Source: Symbiodinium natans (lineage: Eukaryota > Sar > Dinophyceae > Suessiales > Symbiodiniaceae). Taken from it: DNA of 64,000 bases. Made by a program: the position numbers and the translations under genes. Below the pieces are notes generated by a model. The model did no database searches, was not told the origin of the DNA, and saw nothing but the letters and a program-made list of their open reading frames with translations. Positions 49,871 to 59,520 of this stretch are shown here, piece after piece (position 1 is the first letter of the stretch; every line of letters starts with the position of its first letter). The DNA lies in assembly GCA_905221605.1 (NCBI GenBank), contig CAJNDS010001691.1, positions 368,040-432,039 of the forward strand, given 5' to 3'.

Positions 49871-50001
49871 AGTTTAGGGTTTAAGGTTTAGGGTTTAGGG
49901 TTTAGGGTTTAGGGTTTAGTAGGGTTTAATAAGGTTTAGTAGGGTTTAGTAAGGTTTAGTAAGGTTCAGTAAGGTTTAGCAAGGTTTAGGGTTCAGGGTA
50001 G
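49871..50001 (+). repeat. Telomere-type tract passing into a 10-base GGTTTAGTAA repeat
   Basis: About seven TTTAGGG units, then eight GGTTTAGTA(A/G) units, showing a change of register from 7 to 10 bases inside one tract. Confidence 0.93.
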
Positions 50002-51216
50002 GACGTAGTAAGTTACCCACACCCCGGCCCCCCCCCGCCCCACCCCACCCCGTGCCCCTCCTAGAAGGCCCAGGCGCTTCGGAGCTTTTGTGGAATGGGA
50101 TTGGAGCATCTGCGGTTCAGGGGGACTCTACTTTCATGCATGCTCCGGCTTGAAAGGGAAACCAGAAATCTGCCTGGAGGGTCGTGACGGCAGGGCGAGG
50201 CAGCAGGGTGCAGCGTGCGCCACCTGCCGGGCGTCGTGAGACTTTAGCGAGTGCCCGGAGGCTCTGGGGCACACACTTCCGGGGTTCGCGAAAAAATTCG
50301 GCGAAGGGCTCCTGCCCCAAAGTTGTGCAACATCCAGCCAAGCGAGTCAGGCGCCACCCCAAGCCCCAAAAACCCCAAAAAGCTTGTCAGTCAAAACAAC
50401 ACATCCTCTTCCCTAAGCCCTCAACCCGGAACCCTAAACCCTAAACCCTAATATAACCCAGAAGCAAAGAGAAAATGCCCCAAAGCCACAAGCCTGGTGG
50501 TGGCTGCATGGCTTGCATGGGCCGGGGACACGCTTCTAACAACGCACCTCCTTCAATCGTTTGTGTCGCCGCCGTGGGTCTTTGCGGCCAAACCCCAAAA
50601 CCCTAAAGGCCAAACCACAAGACACCATAAGCCACAAGACCTTAACCCTAAACCCTAAACCCTAAACCTTAAACCCTAAACCTGAAGGCATCTGAAGGCT
50701 CTTTGAGGGCTCTGCTTGAAACTTCCTAGCCATGGCCCGTGAGCTGCAAGGCTGCCAGAGTGGGCTGAAAGGTTTTCGGGTGCTTTAGACGGGTTTAGGG
50801 TTTAGGCTTTAGGGTTTAGGGTTTAGGGTTTAGGAGTGCGGGGACTTCGTCTGTAGAGTTGTGGGTCTAGGGTCTGGGATTTTACGCGAAGCTGTAGGGA
50901 CTTGTGGTTGTGCAAATGGTCGAGGGTCCAGGGTTTGTTCAGTTTTGGGATCTCAGGCTTCGGATCTAGGATGTGGCCTGAGCTGGGGTAATCGGAACCC
51001 TGAACGATCAAGCCCATTCTTACGGTACTTTCAGACGCCTCCCCAACTGCTCCGGTCCTTTGAGGACAGTCAGGGACCCCAACTGCGCACTGAGTCATCC
51101 ACTCATCGAATGGCCGAGTCAGAGAACCCTTTTTGGCTCACGGCGTCTGCGTCAATCCCAGTAGTTGGCAATGGCCAGGAAGCTCATCTGGGCCTGCAGC
51201 TGCGCCGTTGCAAGCT
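50002..51216. other. Spacers, no recognised gene
   Basis: Short tracts at 50424-50452 (minus), 50642-50683 (minus) and 50791-50835 (plus). Opposed frames at 50117-50451 and 50823-51253 have no domain; several end in telomeric sequence. Confidence 0.4.
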
Positions 51217-51450
51217 AAACCCTAAACCACAAACCCTGAACCCTGAACCCTAAACCCTAAACCGCACTTCTTGATCTGTCCTTTGCATATCAACCGAAGT
51301 ATAGGACTCATGTTCAAGCATGTAGGTCCTTAAGCTGAAGCATGAAGTTCGGGATTTGGACCTAAAAACCCTAAAGCCTAAACCCTCCTAACCTTAAACC
51401 CTAAACCCTAAACCCTAAACCCCAAACCCTACACCCTAAACCCTAAACTC
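51217..51450 (-). repeat. Two telomere-type tracts in one orientation
   Basis: 51217-51264 and 51366-51450, the latter with CCTTAAA, CCCCAAA and CCCTACA variants. Confidence 0.93.
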
Positions 51451-51568
51451 GAATGCAAGCGAAGGCTTCTTCTCGGAGTCACTGAGTGCGCATCCTCGGG
51501 GACAAAGTGCGCAGCCACGTTGTACACCTTGGGCCTTGGGAGCCATAAGCCCCTCAGCAACTTAGGGC

Positions 51569-51693
51569 GGTTTAGGGTTTAGGGTTTAGGGTTTAGGGTT
51601 TAGGGTTTAGGGTTTAGGGTTTAGGGTTTTGGGCTTAGGGCTTAGGGTTTAGGGTTTAGGGTTTCGGGTTTAAGGTTTAGGGTTTAGGGTGTA
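51569..51693 (+). repeat. Telomere-type array (TTTAGGG)n
   Basis: About seventeen units with GCTTAGG and TTTCGGG variants. The last 24 bases would encode the carboxyl end of the frame 51670-52107 on the minus strand. Confidence 0.96.
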
Positions 51694-52107
51694 GGACTTT
51701 GGAAAGTAGAGGTTAGGGTCTCGGAGCTCAGAGTCTCTTTTTAACTTGCTTTGGTCTTCAGGGTTCTTCCACACCCTCGTTCTCCAACCTGAGAAAGAGG
51801 ACGTAACGGGCCTGCGGGAGAGGAACTTCTGAACAAGATGTCGCCCACAAAGGCCCCGGAACCACGCACGAACTACCCACCACGAGAAGTCTTTGATGAC
51901 GGCTGCCGTTTCCTGAATGCCGCACCCAGACCAAGCCGCCAAGTCATGAAATTCTGAGCTTGCACATGATTTGATGCCAACGTTCTTGTGCTTTTCCTCG
52001 TGTCTCAATTCTGTAAGTGGCTTCTCACACAGGATTCGCTCTTCCCTTACACTTATCTCAAAAACCAGCAATAAAAAATTCTTCGTGCGGCACAGTTGAT
52101 GATTCAT
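51670..52107 (-). CDS. Unrecognised open frame (145 codons), possibly chance
   Basis: This is the longest minus-strand frame in the window that lies mostly in non-repetitive DNA and has no long frame opposite it. It would start MNHQLCRTKN and contains VIKDFSWWVVRAWFRGLCG. It ends LYFPKSYTLNPKP, and those last residues come from a telomeric array, so at least the carboxyl end is unlikely to be native. No domain, signal peptide or catalytic motif is recognised. It could be an exon-sized remnant or chance. No splice sites are called. Confidence 0.18.
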   Translation of the reverse strand: MNHQLCRTKNFLLLVFEISVREERILCEKPLTELRHEEKHKNVGIKSCASSEFHDLAAWSGCGIQETAAVIKDFSWWVVRAWFRGLCGRHLVQKFLSRRPVTSSFSGWRTRVWKNPEDQSKLKRDSELRDPNLYFPKSYTLNPKP

Positions 52108-52185
52108 AGACTTGGAAATGAAGGTGAATGAAGGAGTCTAGCGAGCGGAGTGAAACAAATGAGGTCATGAATCCTTGATTTTATG

Positions 52186-52309
52186 TGGGGGTTTCCGAAA
52201 TAGGGGAACCTTACTTGGGTCCTTATTCTAAGGGAATCCTACTATTTAGGAGGGGGAATCCTACTATTTAGGAGGGTCTATTTTAGGGTCACCTATTTTC
52301 GCAAACCCC
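52186..52309. mobile_element. Family D element, copy 5 (best intact copy)
   Basis: GGGGGTTTCCGAAATAGGGG at the left and CTATTTTCGCAAACCCC at the right are inverted repeats of a 124-base element. The inner GGGTCCTTATTCTAAGGGAA word is shared by all copies. The inner GGAATCCTACTATTTAGG is duplicated in tandem. The word TGTG on both sides may be a 4-base target duplication. Confidence 0.8.
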
Positions 52310-52760
52310 TGTGTTGCAAAAACCCATGGAGCGGATTCAAGGGTCGTTGACGCAGTAACACCGATATGATTATGGACTCCCAGCGCCAGACCGATACAGC
52401 TGATCTGGATTCACAGGAAAAGTTTAGGGTTTCGGGTTTCGGGTTTAGGGTTTAGGGTTTAAGGTGTAGGCTCAACAGCCGCTAGGATAAGTCGAGCTGC
52501 AGATTAGCGGCTTCAGGTGTAGGGTCTGCGGCTGGCGGATTCAGTTCCGCCTTAATGCTCAACCCTCGAAATGCCAACACGACAAACTGCAACCACAACA
52601 CAAAACCTCTGGCCAAACAGCGAAGCCGCTCGAAAACAAGATGTTGCAAGCACAAACCTGCAAGAGGGTTTAGGGTTCATGCTTCGGGACTACCTTGGGG
52701 TTGAAGGTGGTTGAGGGTCTGGAGCTATGTGGAGTTCTGAGGAGTTATGGAGCCGGGCTT
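52310..52760. other. Spacer, no gene
   Basis: Contains one plus tract at 52421-52470 (TTTCGGG and TTTAGGG). The rest is unique. Confidence 0.5.
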
Positions 52761-52852
52761 AAACCCTAAACCCCTCTAGACCCTAAACCCTAAGCCCGAA
52801 ACCCTGAACCCGACCCTAAACCCTAGCCCTAAACCCTAAACCCTAAACCCCA
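52761..52852 (-). repeat. Degenerate telomere-type tract (CCCTAAA)n
   Basis: About twelve units with CCCGAAA, CTCTAGA and short GACCC interruptions. Confidence 0.9.
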
Positions 52853-52959
52853 AGTCACCTTCTTTTGGGCCCCGGGCGTGGCAAGGTCGCCGCGCTGGCA
52901 GACCAACTTGGGGCCTAAAGGCATTTTACTACATGTCAGACATTTGGGGGGTTTTGGGT

Positions 52960-53113
52960 TCAAGGTTTAGGGTTTAGGGTTCAGGGTTGAGGGCTTAGGG
53001 TTTAGGGTTTCGGGTCTAGGGTCTAGGGGGTTCCGAAATTAGGGGGTACCTTTTTGGGGTCCTCATTCTACTTTTTGGGGGATTTGGTCCCCTATTTCGT
53101 AAATCTCCACTTA
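52960..53113. mobile_element. Telomeric tract running into family D element, copy 6
   Basis: A TTTAGGG/TCTAGGG tract (52960-53028) shares its last G-run with the left end GGGGGTTCCGAAATTAGGGG. The interior GGTACCTTTTTGGGGTCCTC and the right end CCCTATTTCGTAAATCTCC complete the element. Confidence 0.68.
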
Positions 53114-53266
53114 AGACATGCAAGACATTGAAGGCATGTAAGACATGTAGGTCATGTATAGGTTCAGCTCAGGCTCAATTTAAGTGCTTCTCCCCAATTG
53201 CCCCCAACAAAAAACAACATGGCGCGTGATGTTTGGAGACGTTGGGCTGCAGGCTCTCGTGTCACC

Positions 53267-53329
53267 CTAAGCCCTCAACCCTAAACCCTAAACCCTAAAC
53301 CCTAAACCCTAAACCCTAAACCCTAAACG
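53267..53329 (-). repeat. Telomere-type tract (CCCTAAA)n
   Basis: Nine units, the first two CCCTAAG and CCCTCAA. Confidence 0.95.
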
Positions 53330-53582
53330 TAGGAGCTTTCGGCTGAAGGGTCTCAGGGCCCACGTCTTGGAAAACCCTCTCGAGAACCAAGGACCAAAGG
53401 CACTCCTGCATTATCACCCGGACTTGTTAGGGTTTAGGGTTTAGGGTTTAGGGTTTAGGGTTCAGCATCTCTGGTCCAAGCATTCACTAGTTGAGCAGCT
53501 TTCAAGGCCACAGGGGAATACCCACCCGCCCATTGGGTCCCACACCATTAGGAAAAATATCCAACCTCCTTCTTCTCTAGGC

Positions 53583-53745
53583 ACGTGGTCAACAGAATGG
53601 ATTTGTTAACCACATGTTTCTGTTTCAAGCGGACAAGAAAACCAAACGTGGTCAACAGAATGGATTTGTCAACCACATGTTTCTGTTTCAAGCGGACAAG
53701 AAAACCAACGTGGTCAACAGAATGGATTTGTTAACCACATGTTTC
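53583..53745. repeat. 62/63-base minisatellite
   Basis: Units start ACGTGGTCAACAGAATGG at 53583, 53646 and 53708, the third partial. Units differ at one or two bases, so the amplification is recent. Confidence 0.95.
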
Positions 53746-53889
53746 CATTCGGGAACTTATTCTTTGGAAGCCATCTTGAGTTCTTGAGTCGTTTGAGGGG
53801 CTTCAGGGGCCTCAAAAACAGGCGCGGTCATTCGGGAACTTATTCTTTGGAAGCCATCTTGAATCGCTTGACTCTTTTGAGGGGCTCCA
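53746..53889. repeat. 83-base tandem duplication
   Basis: CATTCGGGAACTTATTCTTT with GGAAGCCATCTTGA occurs at 53746 and 53829. The downstream GAGGGGCTCCAG also resembles GAGGGGCTTCAG of the first copy. Confidence 0.9.
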
Positions 53890-54072
53890 GGGGGGGGGGG
53901 GGGGGGGGGGGGGGGGGTGGGGGGGGGCGTGGGGGGTGGGGGGGGGGGTGGGGGGGGGGGTGGGGGGGGGGTGGGGGGGGGTGGGGGGGGGGTGGGCGGG
54001 GGGGGTGGGGGGGTGGGGGGGGTGGGGGGGTGGTGTGGGGGGGGTGGGGGGGTGGGGTGGGGGGGGGGCAGG
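53890..54072 (+). repeat. G-run and (GGGGGGGT)n tract
   Basis: A run of about 27 G is followed by G-runs separated by single T or C, about 180 bases in all. A strong quadruplex candidate. Poly-G and poly-P frames are artefacts. Confidence 0.96.
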
Positions 54073-54084
54073 TCCAAAATCTAT

Positions 54085-54212
54085 GACCTTGCCCGCTAAA
54101 TATATGACCTGCCGCTAGGACCTTGCCCAATATGGACCTTGCCCGCTAAATTAGGACCTTGCCCGCTAAATATATGACCTTGCCCGCTAAATATATGACC
54201 TTGCCCGCAAAG
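54085..54212 (+). repeat. 21-base minisatellite
   Basis: About seven units of GACCTTGCCCGCTAAATATAT, some shortened (13, 16 or 20 bases). Confidence 0.93.
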
Positions 54213-54243
54213 TCATTAACATTTATATTATATATGAAAGAGT

Positions 54244-54386
54244 GGTTTAGGGTTTAGGGTTTAGGGTTTAGGGTTTAGGGTTTAGGGTTTAGGGTTTAGG
54301 ATTTGGGGTTTAGGGTTTAGGGTTTAGGGTTTAGGGTTTAGGGTTTAGGGTTTAGGGTTTAGGGTTTAGGGTTTAGGGTTTAGGGT
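54244..54386 (+). repeat. Telomere-type array (TTTAGGG)n
   Basis: About twenty units, one TTTAGGA and one TTTGGGG. Confidence 0.97.
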
Positions 54387-54433
54387 GAGTTGCGTAGTAT
54401 TTTTTTCTGAATTAGGGTCCCCTTCCTGCTTGT

Positions 54434-54811
54434 ATGCGGAGACGCTGTGGGAGTGCACCTGTTCAGCGCCTTCTGCTTCAAGCCAAACGTGAAATTCACA
54501 TACGTAACAGCTACAACAGGCTCAAGCCCACAAAATCTCGCATCATTTGTCGTCCTGATTACATGCGGGGAACCAGAGATGGTTCTGGCGGTTTTTCCTT
54601 TCTGGTGTCGGAAGAGTACGGACTTCACCTGTTCTCAGTTTACAACGAAGATCACCATTGCCCAAGCAACAATATAATGCAGGATATGAATTGTTTTGTG
54701 AAGCCTTTTTTTCGCAAGAACATGGTAAAAGCTCCAGGAAAACCAAGTTCCCGCAAGATTTCTTCAGAAGTAGATCACTGCGCAAATGCACGTTATGATG
54801 TTTCCTGCTAA
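54434..54811 (+). pseudogene. Possible remnant of a DNA-binding (transposase-like) protein
   Basis: A 125-codon frame at the start of a telomere-free, AT-richer island. It reads KSRIIC, about 35 residues, then a hydrophobic-rich stretch (FSFLVSEEYGLHLFSVYN) and EDHHC. A cysteine followed by a strand-like stretch and a terminal HxC or HHC is the pattern of the zinc-binding domain in MULE-type transposases and WRKY/GCM1-type folds, but the second cysteine is not evident. A further open stretch, 54834-54983 in another frame, has protein-like sequence (GELYEDRISVFVDPPDMRRG) but no start, so a frameshifted or intron-split gene is possible. The family assignment is only a suggestion. Confidence 0.28.
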
Positions 54812-55476
54812 AGCTTACAACTTCGGAGATTAAATCCAATATGGGTATGCAGTAAACTCAACAAGATGTTCTGTGAGATCGCAGGCGGGTGAACTGTATG
54901 AGGATCGTATTTCAGTTTTTGTAGATCCTCCTGATATGAGGAGGGGTGCACGAATCATCGTACCAAGATTGAGATTTACATAGCGGGACTGTAGTAGAGT
55001 TTAACTTGGTGTAATTGTTAAGATCTAACTAGAATACCTTTGGATTTCGGTTCGGCTCAACAACAAACCTGCTTTTTTCATTAGGGCAAATCTCGTCTTC
55101 ATTGAACTGACATCCTTCTAACATAGAATCTCCGAATGACATGAAAATTTTTTGATTTGGCAAAAGCGTACTAGATCTTGCGCAAACGGAATAGCTGCAG
55201 GACATGGAAACGATCTTCTCTCTGTAAAGATCGATGGACCTTCCGATGCTCGCGAGCAAAGCTACAAAGAGCCTTCGTCTTGGATACTACATATAGGTGC
55301 CAGTATACAAAAAACATAGTGACCTGACATTACACATGGAAAGAAACAGCTGCTGAAGCGACTCCCACAGTGTCCCGGTATCCAATCCCCTCCCGTGAAT
55401 ATGAAACTTCCCCCACCCCCTAGTACACACGATCACAGCACCATCATGGGAGTAACGAATATGGGGGGGTGGGGGT
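54812..55476. other. AT-richer island, right part
   Basis: After the possible coding remnant there is about 490 bases of low-G+C unique sequence. A minus-strand frame of 76 codons (55029-55259) is not recognised. No telomeric tract occurs until 55477. Confidence 0.4.
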
Positions 55477-55560
55477 CTTAGGGTTTAGGGTTTAGGGTTT
55501 AGGGTTTAGGGTTTAGGGTTTAGGGTTTAGGGTTTAGGGTTTAGGGTTTAGGGTTTGGGG
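55477..55560 (+). repeat. Telomere-type tract ending in G-run
   Basis: Eleven units, then TTTGGGG extended to a run of about twelve G. Confidence 0.96.
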
Positions 55561-55660
55561 GGGGGGGGGTTCATACGAAGAGGATGAATAAAGGTCCCGC
55601 CAAAAGAAGGGGCATCCCACAGCTCCAGATCAGCACGCCCAGCCCCACCAACGCTCCAGG

Positions 55661-55823
55661 AATTTAGGGTTTGGAGATTAGGGTTTAGGGTTTAGGGTTT
55701 AGGGTCTAGGGTCTAGGGTTTAGGGTTTAGGGTTTAGGGTTTAGGGTTTAGGGTTTAGGGTTTAGGGTTTAGGGTTTAGGGTTTCGGGTTTAGGGTTTAG
55801 GGTTTAGGGTTTAGGGTTTAGGG
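55661..55823 (+). repeat. Telomere-type array (TTTAGGG)n
   Basis: About 22 units with two TCTAGGG and one TTTCGGG. It ends at an inverted telomeric junction. Confidence 0.96.
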
Positions 55824-55838
55824 CCTAAACCCTAAACC
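55808..55838. repeat. Head-to-head telomeric junction
   Basis: GGTTTAGGGTTTAGG is followed by one G and then its perfect reverse complement CCTAAACCCTAAACC. The order TTTAGGG then CCCTAAA is that of two chromosome ends joined. The right arm has only two units. Confidence 0.9.
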
Positions 55839-55938
55839 AGCTTTTCTCAGCCCCTGGGGTGCAGGCAGGTATCCGTCTCTCCGAGCTCGTAGACTAAGGA
55901 CCTGCGAGGCGAACTTTCCGAACTTTCTGGCCTGGGTA

Positions 55939-56030
55939 TCGGGTTTAGGGTTTAAGGTTTCAGGTTTAGGGTTTAGGGTTTAGGGTCTAGGGTTTAGGTT
56001 TAGGGTTCAGGGTTTAGGGTTTAGGGTTGG
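55939..56030 (+). repeat. Telomere-type tract (TTTAGGG)n, degenerate left edge
   Basis: About thirteen units. Confidence 0.94.
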
Positions 56031-56939
56031 ATGTTCCTAGGATGGAAGAACTCTAGACGTATCGTGCTGGGGGGGGGGAAGCGGCTCGCTGCAAGGAGTT
56101 CACGGCATTGTGACCCGAGCCGCCGAGACACTCCGCAGCAACAGGGCAAGCCCTCCAGCCCTGAAGCCTGTGAACCCTGAGCCCTCAGACCTGAAAGCCT
56201 AGAACACATAAACCCCCTGAAAGCGTCAAACTGCTGTTCAAGACCTGAGGCAGCGACGTGCCGGATCGCTGGTTGGCCACCTGTCTTTGCACTAAGGGTC
56301 TAGAGTTTGGGGCTGGGAAGGTGCTTCAGCTAAGCCGCATATCCCCGACCCGGCTATCTGAAAAACAGGTTTCAGGCAGTGAGCACACCCTCAACCCGAG
56401 ACCCTTTCACCGCAAAGAAAAGATGCGGCGCTGTGCCGGATGAGCTCCATTCATGACCTGTTCTCCATAAAGAACTCACCTCACAGTAGTCATACAGAGA
56501 AGCTTGGCAACAACTTGCTACCGGATGCCTAAAACAAGAACACCTCGTGCCTGCAAAACGACTCCTACCACCTCAAACCCCACAAGCTGCCTACAAGTCA
56601 CGCATCCTAACAAACCTTGGGACACAACCCCCCTAAGAAGGAACCTTTCAGAAACAACACCCTGCACCCTAGTATTTCAACAGCCTCAAAGGCTCAAAGG
56701 CCCCTGAAAACTTACTTTGCCAAAGCCGACACCCTCAAGCCATGAACTTTCTTAAAGTCCTATTAAGCCCTATGAAGTTCTCAAGCTTCCAACACCGACC
56801 GACCGAAATTTCAAAACACAGACGGCTTCAAAAGACTTGAAGCCTTGCTAAGGCTGAAAAATCAAAGCTAAGACCTTAAGCCCCCCTTGCAGCCCCCCTA
56901 GAGCCTAGATCCCACCATTCAAAAGCCTCAGACATACCG
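56031..56939. other. 0.9 kb without telomeric tract; no recognised gene
   Basis: Frames of 61-67 codons only. A G-run lies at 56070-56078. Confidence 0.45.
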
Positions 56940-57075
56940 GTTTAGGGTTTCGGGTTTAGGGTGTAGGGTTTAGGGTGCAGGGTTTAGGGTTTAGGGTTTA
57001 GGGTTTAGGGTTTAGGGTTTAGGGTTTAGGGTTTAGGGTTTAGGGTTTAGGGTTTAGGGTTTAGGGTTTAGGGTT
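56940..57075 (+). repeat. Telomere-type array (TTTAGGG)n
   Basis: About nineteen units. The left five have TTTCGGG, GTGTAGGG and TGCAGGG variants; the rest are perfect. Confidence 0.97.
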
Positions 57076-57205
57076 CGGAGTCCGTGTGCCCCCCCCCCCC
57101 CCCCCTCCCCAGGGTTCCCGGGCCAGAAGCACCGGAGCCAAGCCCAGGTGGAGCATCTCTGCCTCAGGGCCCGAAGGAAGGTGAACACCCAGAGTGTGGG
57201 GCTTG

Positions 57206-57328
57206 GGTTTAGGGTTTAGGGTTTAGGGTTTAGGGTTTAGGGTTTAGGGTTTAGGGTTTAGGGTTTAGGGTTTAGGGTTTGGGGTTTGGGATTTGGGGTT
57301 TGGGGTTTGGGGTTTAGGGTTTAGGGGC
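57206..57328 (+). repeat. Telomere-type array (TTTAGGG then TTTGGGG)
   Basis: About seventeen units. The change to TTTGGGG is at the right end, before two TTTAGGG. Confidence 0.96.
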
Positions 57329-58103
57329 TTAGAGAGCTGCTTTTGGGGGGGCTGGGGGAGAGAGCGTCTGCGAACATGTTGCAGCCAAAAGCATGAGAGG
57401 CTTCCCTGAAACTGCCACGAGGCCGCCCAATTCGGAGCATCGTGGGTGTTGCATAGCGGGAGATGCAAGGCAATGCAGGGGTGTCGGATTTCGGGTTTAG
57501 GGTCAAGCTCTAGCGGCCCCCAGCACAGAACCAGCCCAGTTGGCTTTTCCCTGCCCCGCCACCCCCCCAAAGCTTGAGTCCTTCTTGATCATGGGTTTTG
57601 GGATCCTGTCTTGGGGCGGATATGAGCCCCAAACCCTAAACCCAGAGTGTGCCCCCTGATATCTGTCCAAGATGCCCTCGGAACCACCTTGACGCCGCCA
57701 AAGCCTTAAACGAGCCCCAATGCTTTAGGCCCACCTTGGTTTAGAGTTTGGGGTTTGGGGTTTAGGGTTCAGGGTTCAGGGTTCAGGGTTTAGGGTTTAG
57801 GGTTTAGGGTGTCGCTTCTAGCAATCACACGTCATCAAGTAAATAAGTCAACAGCAGCTTCCACCCCGTGACACAACAAACCCTGTCAAGTCCCAGCCGG
57901 AAACCGAGCGCCCCAAAACAAACCCACAACTGGCACCTTGGTCCACAAGAAGCTGGGACTGCGGCGGCCAATACTCAACCCCTCAAGCCCCTAAAGCCCC
58001 GAAACCGACGAAGCCCCTCAACTGCTCTTCCTTAGTCCTAAAAATGTGAAACTGAGCACCTATGCCCCCCCCCCCCCCGAACACGAAGATCAGCACCCTC
58101 AAC
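57329..58103. other. Spacers, no recognised gene
   Basis: A plus tract lies at 57741-57810 (with three TTCAGGG) and a C-run at 58064-58078. The minus-strand frame 57265-57570 begins outside but ends in telomeric sequence. Confidence 0.45.
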
Positions 58104-58160
58104 CGTAAACCCTAAACCCTAAACCCTAAACCCTAAACCCGAAACCCTGAACCCTAAACC
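58104..58160 (-). repeat. Telomere-type tract (CCCTAAA)n
   Basis: About eight units with CCGTAAA, CCCGAAA and CCCTGAA. Confidence 0.93.
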
Positions 58161-58268
58161 TAGAGATTTTTAAACAGACTCAACCGGAAAGCTTCAACTA
58201 ACGGGGCCCCGAACGTCAAAGGCACCGACAGAGGGGAAACGCTGGACCTCGCAGATGGGCTTTTAGAA

Positions 58269-58301
<33 letters not shown>

Positions 58302-58328
58302 TGTATGTATGTATGTATGTATGTATGT
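58269..58328 (+). repeat. (ATGT)n tetranucleotide
   Basis: Fifteen ATGT units, reading YVCM on the plus strand and THTYI on the minus strand. No gene. Confidence 0.97.
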
Positions 58329-59049
58329 ACACTTGCATTTTTTTGGTTCGGTTTGCTCGGGAATTTCGGCTCACGAGGATTCTTGATCAGCATTCAAGTG
58401 CTTTTGGCCGCCCTAGTTCTTCTGCTCCGTTTTTCAGGATGTTTCAGGTTTCAGGGCTCAGCTGATTCGAAGGTGCCAGCTTAGATGTCCAACATCCCGG
58501 CAGCTCATTTCTGAGTGTCAGAACCTTTCTGATTCGGCCCTTCAACCCTGAAAGCACTTTTCAAAACCTTTCTGGGGGCACTTTGTGGTCCCATCCGCCT
58601 CTGACAGGGCGCGAGAGCCCCACTCGAAAATGCGCGAATCCACCTCCAAAAGGCCATGAGGCGAGTGGTTTAGGGTTTAGGGTTTCGGGCTTAGGGTTTA
58701 GGGTTTCGGCTTTAGGGTTTAGGGTTGAAGAAGGAATCAGTGCTAGCTGTACAAGTCGTAGCATCTTGGCGCAAGAGCAAGAGCCAGACCGGGAGAGAAA
58801 AACGCACTGAGCTGTCAAAGGGTTAGTCGAAATCCCGACGGCCCACACCCTCACAAAACATAAAACTAAACACCCACACATCCAAAAAGCCTAAACCCTA
58901 AACCTTAAACCCTACACCCAAAAGACATAAACCCGAAACCGTGAACCCCACACGCCAAGCTGACTCTGCAAACTGCGAATCTCTGCGAGGCCTCATAGGA
59001 TGTCTCGTCGCGGAAGATGCACAGCACGACGAAATCCCGTTCTCGCGGT
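58329..59049. other. Spacers, no recognised gene
   Basis: Tracts at 58668-58730 (plus, TTTCGGG variants) and 58890-58948 (minus, very degenerate). Frames are short. Confidence 0.45.
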
Positions 59050-59154
59050 GGTTTAGGGTTTAGGGTTCAGGGTTTCAGGTTTAAGGTTTAGGGTTTAGGG
59101 TTTAGGGTTTAGGGCTTAGGGTTTAGGGTTTAGGGTTTAGGGTTTAGGGTTTAG
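59050..59154 (+). repeat. Telomere-type array (TTTAGGG)n
   Basis: About fifteen units with TTCAGGG and TTTCAGG variants at the left. Confidence 0.95.
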
Positions 59155-59520
59155 TTGAGGTGGATTTCGGTGGGCTGGTCCCGGCTGGTGGCTTGGAGCT
59201 TGAGGGACTGGCGAAGTTTTAGCGCTTACAAACTGGGAAGAAGCAAGCTGTACTACCTGTGTTCTGCGTTCACGCCTCCGAATAGACGTCAGAATTACAA
59301 GCGACTGCACCAAGCACACGATCTCCACCTAAAAGTTGTCAAAAACTGTGTTTGGTGTGTGTGTGTGTGTGTGTGTGCAGGATTCATAGAATTCACGCCG
59401 TACTCCTGTGCAAGGATATTTTTACTGCGTTCATGCAACACGACCCACGATCAATGTCATTCTACAGCAGCCCGTTGCCAAGCCTACTTGGGCGAGAGCC
59501 CTAGAAGATCCCAAAAACAT
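59155..59520. other. Spacer with (GT)n, no recognised gene
   Basis: A plus-strand frame of 124 codons spans 59155-59529 and includes the GT repeat at 59355-59378 (CVCVCVC). It begins at one telomeric array and ends at the next, so it is not called. Confidence 0.35.

Larger units (their letters stand above)
53429..54386 (+). mobile_element. Composite element, family H, copy 2
   Basis: In order: a TTTAGGG tract (53429-53460); a head that begins TTCAGCATCTC and includes CCCACCCGCCC and ATTAGGAAAAATAT (53461-53582); a 62/63-base minisatellite; an 83-base duplication; a G-rich tract; a 21-base minisatellite; a tail CATTAACATTTA to GAAAGAGTG (54211-54243); and a TTTAGGG array (54244-54386). Head and tail match copy 1 at 16420-17633, while none of the internal repeats do. 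Confidence 0.68.
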
